Shown here: positions 35,231-45,552 of the stretch, piece after piece
How positions within the stretch are numbered: the stretch's first letter is position 1
Layout of the letters: every line of letters starts with the position of its first letter
DNA from: Archegozetes longisetosus
Lineage: Eukaryota > Arthropoda > Arachnida > Sarcoptiformes > Trhypochthoniidae
Direction: 5' to 3'
DNA: 64,000 bases
Assembly: GCA_018873245.2 (NCBI GenBank)
Contig: JAEMBT020000001.1
Coordinates: 10,636,220-10,700,219, forward strand
Translations under genes and position numbers: made by a program
Notes under the pieces: model-generated
The model's database searches: none
Seen by the model: only the letters and a program-made list of their open reading frames with translations
What the model was told of the DNA's origin: nothing

Positions 35231-37733
35231 GTGTTTAAATATCTTAGAGAACTGAAAAGTAAAATGAAGCCTAAAAAGATCTCTAAAAAAATTCAAATTA
35301 AAGCCGCTATATTGGAAGGTAAACAACATTTTGCTCATAAATCTGGAAAAATTATTCCCGCGAGAATTCAAACCAATAATATTGATTGTAGTTGTGAAAT
35401 AAAATGTAAAACAATTCTGAGTGATGAACAAAAACGACAGTTTTTTAATCGTTATAATTCATTAAAAAGTCATGAGCAGCAATACTTTTTTCTCAAATCT
35501 ATGGTAATTCCAGTCACAAATACTGGAAAGAAGATTCAGAAATTTGAGTATTTCATTGAGACCCAATCAGAGAAAAATGAGGTAAAAATTCTATTTATAA
35601 AGTATTGTATAGCTTAGAAGATATAAATTTTTCAACATTTTGATTTGAATAAAATCTTGTTGAAGTTTTGAATTTTTTCATGTACAGGGTTCAACAAGAT
35701 CTTTTGCAAAGGGGTACAGCAAAAAGTACTTAATCTATAATTTTGAAGTGAATTTTATTAAATATGTTATAAAGACGAGAATAAAAGCTACAAGTTTAAT
35801 ATTCGGTATAGCCACCGTTTTCGTAAAATATATCTTTAAGCCTTTTTTTGATACTATAAAAGCAGCGTTCAAGTGATTCTGTATCAATTAAGCGGGGGTT
35901 TTCATTATATGTCCCGACCATTACAGAGGGTATCAACAATTATAAAATCATGTTGAAATAAAAATCTTATTTGTATTCACGCTATATGGTCAGCTAATAT
36001 TAAGTCGAGATGTGTCTTGAAGCGCAAGTTTCAAAATTTTTATTTTGAATTTTAACTGCATGAGTTATTTCCCTTTTGATTGTATTTCAGAAATAGCACG
36101 TTAATTTGCTTTTATCATCGATAGTCTTTTGCCGTACCCCCTTGCAAAAGATTTTGTTAAACCCTCTACATACAGAAATTTTAGTTTTTGAAAATTATTT
36201 GATAACTAGGATATTTTAAGTTTAATTATAATTATAATTTTAGCTTCACAATAACGTTAGTCGAGTTAAAGTCTGTCAAAAAGTATTTTTGGAAATTCTC
36301 GGCATCAAAATAAGCGCCTTAAGACGAAAGATATTAAAAAATCGTATGAATTCTAATGATATGAGAGGCAAACATAATTCTAGACCTAATAAAACACCTT
36401 ATATAGCACGTGAAGATGTAAAAGACCTAGTAATATCACTACCGACTGAGCAAACACATTATGGGAAAAATAAAAACAAAAATATTTATCAACTGAATTC
36501 GGGAGCGTCGCTAATATCTATAGACTTTTTTAGATTTATATCCAGAACACAAAATTGATGTTTCGTATACAGTGTTTTCTCAAATATTCAAAACTTATGA
36601 GATATCTATTAAGAAGCCAAGAGTTGATATATGCGAAGTTTGTGACAAATTGAGAATTCAAATCATTAATTACCAGAAAAACAAAGAAATTGAATCAATG
36701 AATGAGATAAAAAAAGAACTACTGTTGCATGAAAATGAGGCTCAAAAGTTTTATTATTATAAAAACGAGATAAAAAATAAGCTTTTAAACGATATAACGC
36801 AAGCTGCAATTTGCTACGACTTTCAAAAAAATCTTCAATTGCCTAAGACTAACGTTTCAGTCGAGTATTATTTACGAAAATTTTATTGTTATAATTTTGG
36901 AATACATGACTTGAAATCAAATAAAGCGGTTATGTATTTGTATCCTGAGAATTTTGCAAAAAAGGGTTCCAATGAAGTTATTTCGTTCATTAATTACTAT
37001 ATTAATAATACTTTGAGTAGTGATGTGAAGATTTTTGCATATTTTTTCGGATAATTGTTTTTCTCAAAATAAAAACAAGTTCTTATGGGCATTTTATAAG
37101 CATATCACAATATGTGGCAAGCTCAATAAAATTATTATCTATTATCCAAATCCTGGTCACTCACGTATGGAAATAGATGGAGATTTTGAACGGATTGAAG
37201 GCAATAAAAAACATTATGAGAAAGTTTATTCTCCCTCAGAATATGAACGAATTATTCAAAAAACGGGCATTGAAAACCCCTTCGAAGTGATTTCAGTAAA
37301 TTATTCAAATTCTTATGACTCTCATTCTAATAATAAAGTTGTAAAAGTTTATAAATATAAGGAAAAGTTGAGTAAAATTGTGAAAACTCAGATAAATCAT
37401 TGTAAGAATGTAAGAAAAATAGAGTTCACTCGAAAAAATATTAAAATTTCTTTTTCGTTGAGTGAAAATTGTGAACAAGAATTGGAAATTTTCAAACCAA
37501 ACACCGACTTTACAAACTTTGATAATATTTTTAATGATATTGATCTCGCGTATGAAAAACCTCTGCCTATATCTCGCGAAAAGCTTTTAGACATTTATAA
37601 GATTCTTGAATACGTTCCTAAAACAGTCAATTCAAAATTTTATGATACACTATACAGTTTGGACGATAATTCTTGTACAAAAAGTCAGAAATTATTACAC
37701 GATCTGTTCGATAAAAACAATAAAAAAAATTAA
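35231..37733 (+). pseudogene. DUF7869-like transposase, two frameshifts
   Basis: Exons 35231-35581 and 36244-37733 (GT-AG, phase 0). The start is uncertain: the first ATG in this frame is at 35264. Order: Lys-rich N-terminus; CSCEIKC zinc-knuckle-like; SDEQKRQFFNRY; VCQKVFLEILGIK; DICEVCDKLR; YCYNFGIHDLKSNKAVMYLY; SDNCFSQNKNKFLWAF with a candidate catalytic Asp; PGHSRMEIDGDFERIE. This C/H/D pattern is shared by DUF7869-type transposon proteins. Exon 2 changes frame twice, in T-runs 36526-36531 and 37042-37047. Each time the motif continues in the neighbouring frame (before the first break ASLISIDF, after it LYPEHKIDVSYTVFSQ; then SDNCFSQ after the second). Otherwise the coding sequence is intact. 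Confidence 0.7.
35686..36165. mobile_element. ~480-bp MITE nested in the transposase intron
   Basis: Inverted ends of ~40 bp: AGGGTTCAACAAGATCTTTT followed by GCAAAGGGGTACAGCAAAA at the left, its close reverse complement at 36126-36165. No coding capacity. The target duplication is not clear. It accounts for most of the 662-bp intron. Confidence 0.65.
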
Positions 37734-38104
37734 GAATTGAGTCAAAATGTAATAAAAAACTAAAAATAGGTAAATTTTAATTGTTAAACTGTGTCAGATG
37801 TATAAGTTTGTGATTTTTGAGAACAAATTTTTTTTGATTATATTTAATGTGCAGTAAATATGAAGTTTCCTACTTATTAACTCAATAAATATTTCTTAAA
37901 CTCAAAACTCATTGATATAAACTTGTAATGTGTCAACTCTGACAAATATGGAATAATTAAGTTGAAGTCAGTATTCGGTTAATTTTGTATTGAGTCAAAC
38001 GCTGAATAAAGTTTAAAATGTAATTACAAGCCCTTTTGCTTTTTCAAACAAGTAGAGAAGTACTTTTCGACTTTAATGCTTGATATATTCATATGCCACG
38101 CATT

Positions 38105-38711
38105 TAGACTTACCACCCATTCTTCGTTTGAATCCTGTACAAAATATTTCACAGGAGGTTCCCTTATATATTATTTGGAATTTATTACTCTTTGGTTGAT
38201 ATCTATCATAAGTCAATTACATCATTTAAATCAATCAATATCTATTGTTATTAAATCTAATAAAACATGAATATTTTTGCCTAGTTTAGTATAATTGAAA
38301 TTCCAATTTATTTAAATATATTTTATACTATTTTATACTTGAAAGTATTCTTTTTGTCAGATTTCGCAGTACTTAGCAAAACATCATTATTACTAACATA
38401 ATCAACGAATCCGTAACATAACACCGAATAGTTTAAATTAATACAAAATCCTGCATTGATTGAATCAATTTTCATTAAATATCAAAATTTATTCAAAAGT
38501 CTGTTCTTTGTAAGTGATGCACTATCGATACAAACAATCTAAACAAGATAAATTTCAATTTTTTTTATCCTAATTAAATATCAAATGTTTTGATTTAATT
38601 TCTATTCATGGGTCCTGTACAATTATTGTCTTTTAAATCCCTGTCTGTACACCTGTACACTAAGTGCAATCCCGTACAATACAGGAACATCCTGTACAGG
38701 TGGTAAGTCTA
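38105..38711. mobile_element. 607-bp non-autonomous hAT-type element
   Basis: Ends TAGACTTACCACC / GGTGGTAAGTCTA. Perfect 8-bp target duplication cacgcatt (38097-38104, 38712-38719). Subterminal CCTGTACA/TGTACAGG words are repeated at both ends. No transposase. It lies 22 bp from the end of the 3.1-kb transposon. Confidence 0.87.
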
Positions 38712-38719
38712 CACGCATT

Positions 38720-40390
38720 ACAGGATTCTTTGGAAACAGTTATTTTTTATCTTTGAATATTATCTTTAAAATGATTAGAATAGGATTCAAAGGTTAATAC
38801 GTATGAATAAAAATGAGCGAATAAATGAAAACAAAATTTAAAGGCTATTAATCATTTGTTCGAAAATTTCATGCAAATTTTTTTTTTAGTTTGAAAGGTT
38901 TTTTATAATTTTGCATTTTATATATCATTTCTAATTAATTTAATCGTCGTTTAGCGCTTTTTTGTGAACCTGGAGTAACACTTGAACCATCACAAAAGTT
39001 TATGAGAGCCTAGAACAGAGTAAAGTGGGCCCAGAATAACTGATTACATTTTTTCAAATTGAGAAAAGTTCAATTCATTGAGAAAGGTATTAACTCAAAG
39101 CAGATTTTTGATAACGAACATGGGACATGGATTTGTCACATCTAAACTTGAATATAAGATCAATATTCTTCCTTATAACCTTGACTTTATAAAATCATCA
39201 AATATCCCTATTCCTGATTCACTTCAGTGTTTAACTCAAGATAACAATAATAATAATTTTGATACTCAAAAAATTTCTGTTATTAACATAATTCATCTTT
39301 TCGTTTATAAATTAAAAGGAATAATCGATTTTCTTCAAATGGTATCTGAAAAGTATTAAAAATATTGAAAATAGTATTAATTCAAAAACTGTAAACTAAG
39401 GTATAAAAAGTTTTATATAGTTTATTAACTGTATTCATAAAGGATTATTGGATTACTTTAGTTAAGTGTTCCCATCATTTTTTCATATATTGATCATTTG
39501 AAAACGTATTTTGATCCCTAATTTCATTTCATTTTATTCGAACATACAAAGGTATTGTGATGTTTTACTCTCTGCAAATTACATCCAATCCAGTAAGACG
39601 ATTATTCGATGTAAATACTATAAAAGTATTCTAAACATAAAACTTTAATTGAATCAATTGTTGAGATATAATGAAAAACTGGTATAATATTTTACAATGT
39701 ATTATTTCATGTGACAGTTGAGAACTCATGATCGAAGCTGAGACTCAAACCGAACAGTTGAATCAAAAGTTGCCACTAAAGGATAGAGTAGGTATCCAAC
39801 ACTAGACCAATCAAGATACTATTAGACCAATGGCAAAAATTGGCCGAAGAGTTAGAAGAGAATTGACTTAAATTAGCTTTGATTATTGAGAACCTTGTGG
39901 TTCCGCTTTTGATTGTTTTTATGCACATATTAAATTTAGCTCAACTTTAGTCATACGCTTTCGAAATTAAAGTTGGTTTTTAACCATTTATAATCTATTA
40001 ATAGATAATTTAATAAACATTAAAACATGAATTAAGAAATAATGATAGAAGTTTTCGATCAGTGAGTCTTGCTGAACTTCTAATATTAATGATAGAGAAT
40101 TACTGATCAAACAGTTTAATCTTTTAATAGTTTGTAAAATCAAAACACTTATTTAGTGTTATTAATATATTGAGTTTAAGATAAGGTTTTAACAGAAAAG
40201 TTCAATTTGACAAATTCTTCGCGAATTTAATATAAGTAAATTCTGTCATTTTTTAGAAGTTACGGAATAAGAACACTATGAAAATGCAACAAGTCAAAAG
40301 AGCTCATACTAGAACTTTAACATACCTAACAAACCCTAAATCAGTTTCACTTTCATTGGACTCATCAAAACCAGACCACCGATAGTCAGA
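38720..40390. other. Intergenic
   Basis: A 93-codon frame at 39078 lacks an ATG start and recognisable domains. The first exon of the downstream receptor may lie here. Confidence 0.35.
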
Positions 40391-42039
40391 TTGGATTCAA
40401 TATTTAAATCGTGGAGCTTACTACCGGGCGAATATATGAATGATGGAAGTATTAAGTCTACAAAATTTGGCAAATTTCATCAAATATTCACAGTTTTACT
40501 TCTGGGCTACCACGTGATTAAATTACTCGCCACAACACTATTTAATAACAACTCAAAATATCTTATATATATCGGAGACATCGCTATTATTTTTATAGAT
40601 ATGTGTCCACGAATTTATTTTCACGCCCTCTGGATATCGATATTATTGAATGCATTTTTGATGGCATTATATTATTACGTCAATCGAAATACTAATAACT
40701 TTTGTTGGTTAGAAACAACACAATTAACTAAAGGTTAGAAATGGACTAAGTTCATTCTATATACATTAATAAAAATTATTGAATAAAACTTTATGAAAAA
40801 AATGGCTAGTAACTAGGGATGCCAAGCCCCCAGCTTTGAGACAAAATCTTCAATCTCCAGCCCAGGTGCAAAATCTGAGAAAAATATTATTTTTGAAATA
40901 ATAACACAAATTATGTAAAAAATAATAAACAAAGTAAAACGTCACTTTTCATATACAATATTTTGTTTTTTCCCTTTGGTTTTTACTGACAATTCCTAAA
41001 AATGATTTTTACTCTCTCCCCTTGATTTTTCCCCAGCTTTTTCTCGAAAAAGACTTGGCATCCCTACTAGTAATTGCTTTTCTCTAAATATGTCATTGAG
41101 AGTAAATTTTTCTTATTAATACTTTCCATTGTTATTGAAGGTGTTATAGAACCAGAGGATGTATCTCTAACTATACCAATGGCTGAAAAATACTGGTATA
41201 GAGCTTGCCTCATGGCAGTTATCGCTGAATATAGCGTTTGATTGACTATGTTAGCAGTCATCATAATATTTGGTTTGCAATTACTGTTTGGTTGGTCGAA
41301 AGATTACCTCCTGATGCATGGAATCCCCGCATATATAGGTTTATTACTATGGGTTTACTATATGATGCCTCATACAGTTAGTACTATATGTGTATTCCAT
41401 CAGTTATGCTATTATTTGAATCTGAGGTTCTCTTCTGTGAATAATTCTTTGAAAGCTCTCTCATCGGTCGGTAATGACTATCAAAGATCAAAGAAATTGA
41501 ACCAATTATAACTTAAACATAATTTAATTTGTATTAAACTTGAAAAGTATAATCACTTTTGGCGAATAACTCTACTATCCGATGCTTTTCTTCACGCTTT
41601 AATTGTATTGGCCATAAGTTATTTTGGATTCTTTAGTCATTTGAACTTATGGCTCAAAATGTTTTTTGGCTTTTTCGCTTTAACTTTCGCGTTATGCCTT
41701 TTCTGTATTTTTATTTCCGCCTCTTCAGTATCAACTAAGGTATCAGAAGTCTCATTTTGCTTAAGCTAAAAACTTTGTTCTTAATTATAAAAGGCTCACG
41801 AATCGTACGCTCTATTGAACTCTATGTCTGCTAAATATACAAATATAACTTCATTAGCAAGAATTCAATTACAGCAATATATTGAAAGACTTGGAGGACC
41901 AAAAATTGATTTCTGTTGCTGGTCAATAAGAGTTATTACTAAAACTAATATGATTCATGTTAGTATTTGTCAAAATTCTTTGTATTTAGTGTTTATTTTT
42001 TTGTTGTCTTCTCTTTATAGCCATTCTTTGCAGTTATAA
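40391..42039 (+). pseudogene. Gustatory-receptor-like chemoreceptor, pseudogene
   Basis: Three recognisable exons: ~40391-40733, 41141-~41738, ~41794-42039, with matching phases. The chain starts FKSWSLLPGEY, contains multiple hydrophobic helices (YLIYIGDIAIIFIDM, LLNAFLMALYYY, MLAVIIIFGLQLLF, FLHALIVLAISYFGFF, FGFFALTFALCLFCIF), then the loop EHN/CxKLEKYNHFW-type motif and the late motif IERLGGPKIDFCCW. This layout fits arthropod (mite-like) seven-TM gustatory receptors with intracellular N-terminus. Exon 2 contains two in-frame stops, TGA at 41239-41241 and TAA at 41509-41511, with homology continuing on both sides, so it is not translatable as a full receptor. No start codon found for exon 1. 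Intron 1 holds a hAT-type insertion. The fold assignment is by topology and motif, not search. Confidence 0.65.
40814..41066. mobile_element. 253-bp non-autonomous hAT-type element
   Basis: Ends TAGGGATGCCAAG / CTTGGCATCCCTA; flanks ctagtaac (40806-40813) and ctagtaat (41067-41074) match at 7 of 8. In intron 1 of the receptor pseudogene. Confidence 0.85.
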
Positions 42040-42281
42040 CTAATTACTTAGTTTTCCTCCAGCTCTCAACCAGTATTGGCAACAGTTAAATAATTTTAGT
42101 CAGAGTGAGCATACGGCCCGGAAAAGACTGGGGAGTCCAGCAATAGTTTTTCCCTTCCCCTTTGCTTCTTGTGATAATTTTAAAAACCTCTAAAAACATA
42201 TCTTAGTTCTCCCTTTGACTCCCTTTTGAATATCTTGTAATAACCTTGCAACAAACACAGTGAGACCTGGTCAATCTAATC

Positions 42282-42567
42282 TAGTGATGTAAAGTTTCTA
42301 GAAATTTTCTTTTTGATGAGAAACTTTCTAGAAAGTTTCTTGGGACTATTATTCTACGATGTGATTATTTTGAATGTCAAAACCAAAATAGGTGATATTT
42401 TGAATATTTAAAAGTCACTAGTGTTGTATATCACTTAAATTAAAACATTATTTCAATTAAAACATAATTTTGAGCTGATGAAATATAAAATTTCTCCTAA
42501 GAGAAATTTTGTGCGATAGAAAGTTTCTCGAGATAATTTCTCCGGAAATTCTCTTTTTACAACACTA
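42282..42567. mobile_element. 286-bp hAT-type MITE
   Basis: Ends TAGTGATGTAAA / TTTACAACACTA; flanks atctaatc and ctctgatc match at 6 of 8. Subterminal TTTCTAGAAA / GAAACTTTC repeats. No coding. Confidence 0.6.
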
Positions 42568-42575
42568 CTCTGATC

Positions 42576-43190
42576 TTATAAGCGTAAGAATTAATTGTAT
42601 TAGGGAAAGTATTGAGCTGAAACAATGATAGAATGATCTTTCGGGATTTATTCTCGATCAAAATTGGAGTATTATTGAATCAAAAAGTATTTTAATTGCT
42701 CAAAAATTTTTTGCATTAAAACCAAGAATGACTTAAGATTAAATTGGTTCTGTAAGATGTAAGGGACTGAAGCTGTCATCAAAAATTTAGTGATAGAAGA
42801 ATACAATTGATAGATAATTTCGTTTTAAATATAAAACAATTTATACAGATTGCTATTATTACTGAATTCACAAGTTACAGACTAATGTAATACCGCTAGC
42901 GAAAAAAATTTGCGAAATGAGTTAACAATAAATAATAAATGTTGAAAATATCTGAGAAATTTGTTTGCATCGATTACTAAAACATTCAGACTTAGTTATT
43001 AATTCTATAAACATAGAGAATATTTATGCTCAGCTTACTCAATGGAAAATATGTTGAAGGCTAAAGCGTAAATCCGACCTCTCAATTATTTTCAATAAGT
43101 GGTATAGAATTCTGTGTGAAAGAAGAGCATTTATGACTGCTGTTTATTTCACTCAGCTAATATTTAAAACTTTTTTATTGATGGCAAACA
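42576..43190. other. Intergenic
   Basis: No gene or repeat recognised. Confidence 0.4.
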
Positions 43191-44250
43191 TTAAATACAA
43201 TTTTGAAAGTTGATATTATCTGTAAATTCATTAAAATTAGAACAAATAAGACTCAAAGCTCTATTGATAAAATCATTATTTTCTTTGATCCAATAATTAC
43301 GGCAATCATTACAATCTAATTTGTTGCCGCCCAATTCCAACTTATTATTAGCGTTCATTTTCAAGAAGGGTGAAAAGACCTTCTCATCTACATATGTCAG
43401 CTTATTGTCCTGCAGTCCCAAAAAGGTGGGTCTTCCTATATTAAACGCATTCACTTCAAAGCTCGTACTATTCAATAGATTTTCATACATGTAAATAGAC
43501 AATTGATCTTTTGACTCATTCTTGAAATGGAAAGAGTTCGATGAAATCAAATCAATAGCATTACGGCCAAGAACTATATCTGTCAATGAATTTAAATAAT
43601 AGAAAGCAAAGTTTCCAATCTTTCTGACATCTGAGTGCCAAATATCAATTCGTTTCAATTTATTCTGATATCCATTCAACGGTTGAAATGCATACGAAGG
43701 CACTTCTATAACTTTTGTTATATCAAGTCTAAATTCTTCGAGATTGACCATAAGACTCACACAATGAAAGATATCATGAATTGGTGGTGAATTTTCCACC
43801 GGAGTATTGATTATGTTCAATCTCTTAGTTATTAAATTCGTTGTGGTGAATGCATTCGAATGGATTGAATGCAATTTCAGTGCGTTTTCTATAATTATTT
43901 CGTCAAATGTTATACTATCGAAGGAGTTATCCTTTAGTTCAGTTATCGCTGTGTTGTTCAAGTATAATCTGTGAAAATGCTTATTCTTTTCGTTTAACTT
44001 CAGGCTCAATGACTCGAATATATGTTTTAGATTATAATTTTCGTGACCACCACAAACAATAACATCTTTATCACACCAGCATGGATCAAGTAATTCGGGG
44101 TTTGGACATTCACCCGATATTTTTGCAATACTGAGAATGCAATTGAATGAAAATAAGATCCAAAATTTATCTACAGTAAAAAAATTATAAAAATAGATTT
44201 AGATGAAAAAATTTGATGTAGTGAGAGTTATACATACAGTATACATTCAT
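43191..44250 (-). CDS. Secreted leucine-rich-repeat protein
   Basis: Two exons on the minus strand: 44250-44238 (13 nt, donor GTATGT) and 44170-43191 (acceptor CTGTAG); 330 aa, phase consistent. The start ATG at 44250 gives a signal peptide MNVYYKFWILFSFNCILSIA. A Cys-rich N-cap follows (CPNPELLDPCWCDKDVIVC), then about eight degenerate LRRs (LYLNNTAITELKDNSF, FAFYYLNSLTDIVLGRNAI, FLGLQDNKLTYVDEKVF), and a C-cap LDCNDCRNYWIKEN ... C ... NFQNC. The organisation matches arthropod LRR proteins annotated as oplophorus-luciferin 2-monooxygenase non-catalytic subunit-like. That name reflects homology only; no luciferase activity is implied. Extracellular binding protein, ligand unknown. Confidence 0.83.
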
Positions 44251-44412
44251 TCTTTTAACTCCTAACTTTCACTTTGTTTGTCAAATAATTAATAAGATTC
44301 TATAAAAAACCATCACATTTTTCACTACCAGAATTTATATATAAACATATTTATGCAATGAGCCGCACATGTTCTGGTTTCTATTGATAATCGATTCCAA
44401 ATAAATATAGTT

Positions 44413-44499
44413 ATGAGACTGTTGAAAACTCATTTACAGATAAACTTAGTTGGGGTAATGTTTCATGTGATCAACTCATTTAATTCTTCATTCTGTCAG
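44413..44499 (+). other. Orphan putative signal-peptide exon
   Basis: An ATG opens a 29-codon frame with a hydrophobic core (NLVGVMFHVI) that runs exactly into a strong donor, CAG/GTAAGT, at 44500. This is the structure of a secreted-protein first exon. No downstream exon was found before the minus-strand GH43 gene. It may belong to a lost or divergent gene, or be chance. Confidence 0.25.
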
Positions 44500-45552
44500 G
44501 TAAGTGCTACATAGTGCTATCTCTAACTGAAATAGCATTAGAGATAGCACATTATAGCGTTCGACCAGCGATATCTAAAAAGTTTTGCGATAAAGAATTA
44601 AGTAAGAATTATTAATCACTTTGCGTTATGAAATTTGATTGAATTTTGTAATAATTATTTCAAGTTTCACAATAATTTAAAATACTGTAGTTATAATTAT
44701 TGTGTCACACATAGAATATAGTATTAATTCGAAATGGGATGCAGTTTTTGATTGAGCTGCCATAGGCAGCTTAAACTTTTAGTCAGATTCTGATAATTCA
44801 ATACAAAAAATTGATTAGTTTTAAAGGTTCATTCATTACTATTGTTAGCTGAAATGGAATTTTATAGTTCCATTCATATTTAATATAGAATACATTAGAA
44901 ATTTTAACTTGAAAAATGCGATATTGATGTAAGCTTGTAAAACAGTTTAAGAATTTTTTGAATTTCATATGTAATAAACTTAGGAAATCATGACTTTGAT
45001 TGCATTTTAAGATTGAAATTTTAACAAAATAATGCGTCTGTTGAGAAAATTTTCAAAAGATGAACGAAAAACTTAAATTCAATACGTTAGTCGCAGGGTA
45101 GCCTATCTTCAAAGCTTAGAAAACTTGAATGACTTACATGTGAGCAGATTTTATCATTGAGCAATTAGTTTTAAAAAATATTTTAAGATAAGTATTAATA
45201 ATGAATGGAAGATTATATCATTTGTGATTTCACAGTTAGGCAGTTTCATATTAGTTAAGCCCTTCATGGATCTTAGTAGAGAAACAGAGGTTGCTTTTCG
45301 ACCAATGCATTGAATTATAATTAAGATTTACAGGGTATACATTCATTAATGGTTTTTATGGAAGAATTATAAATCTGAGCTTTAATGATCGGTCCATAGC
45401 GAATTACTAAGTAATAATAAAAGTAAAGGAATTATCGTAGCATATTTTCTTTATAAAATCTTATCTTAACATATGTTGGGCTTTCAAGATGATAAAAGTT
45501 TAATTATATATCAAAAACAAAATTGATTTCATTTTGGAAGTACTAATTATTT
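44500..45552. other. Intergenic
   Basis: Contains a perfect 13-bp stem hairpin (GTGCTATCTCTAA at 44514, TTAGAGATAGCAC to 44550, 11-nt loop). No gene seen. Confidence 0.45.

Larger units (their letters stand above)
34991..38082 (+). mobile_element. 3.1-kb TIR DNA transposon encoding a two-exon transposase
   Basis: Inverted ends of ~60 bp: CAAGCATAAAAGTCGAAAAG then TACTTCT...TTTGAAAA at the left, the same reverse-complemented at 38030-38082. Both ends are flanked by ATAT, a possible 4-bp target duplication. It encodes the transposase at 35231-37733. A smaller element has inserted into its intron. I do not recognise the superfamily with certainty; the protein resembles the DUF7869-type transposases of arthropods and cnidarians. 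Confidence 0.72.

Noticed and set aside
39078-39359. 93-codon frame in the 38.7-40.4 kb spacer
   Set aside because: No ATG at its start and an AT-biased Asn run; no family recognised. It could be an exon, but evidence is insufficient.
44514-44550. microRNA precursor
   Set aside because: The perfect stem is only 13 bp with an 11-nt loop, too short for a miRNA hairpin.
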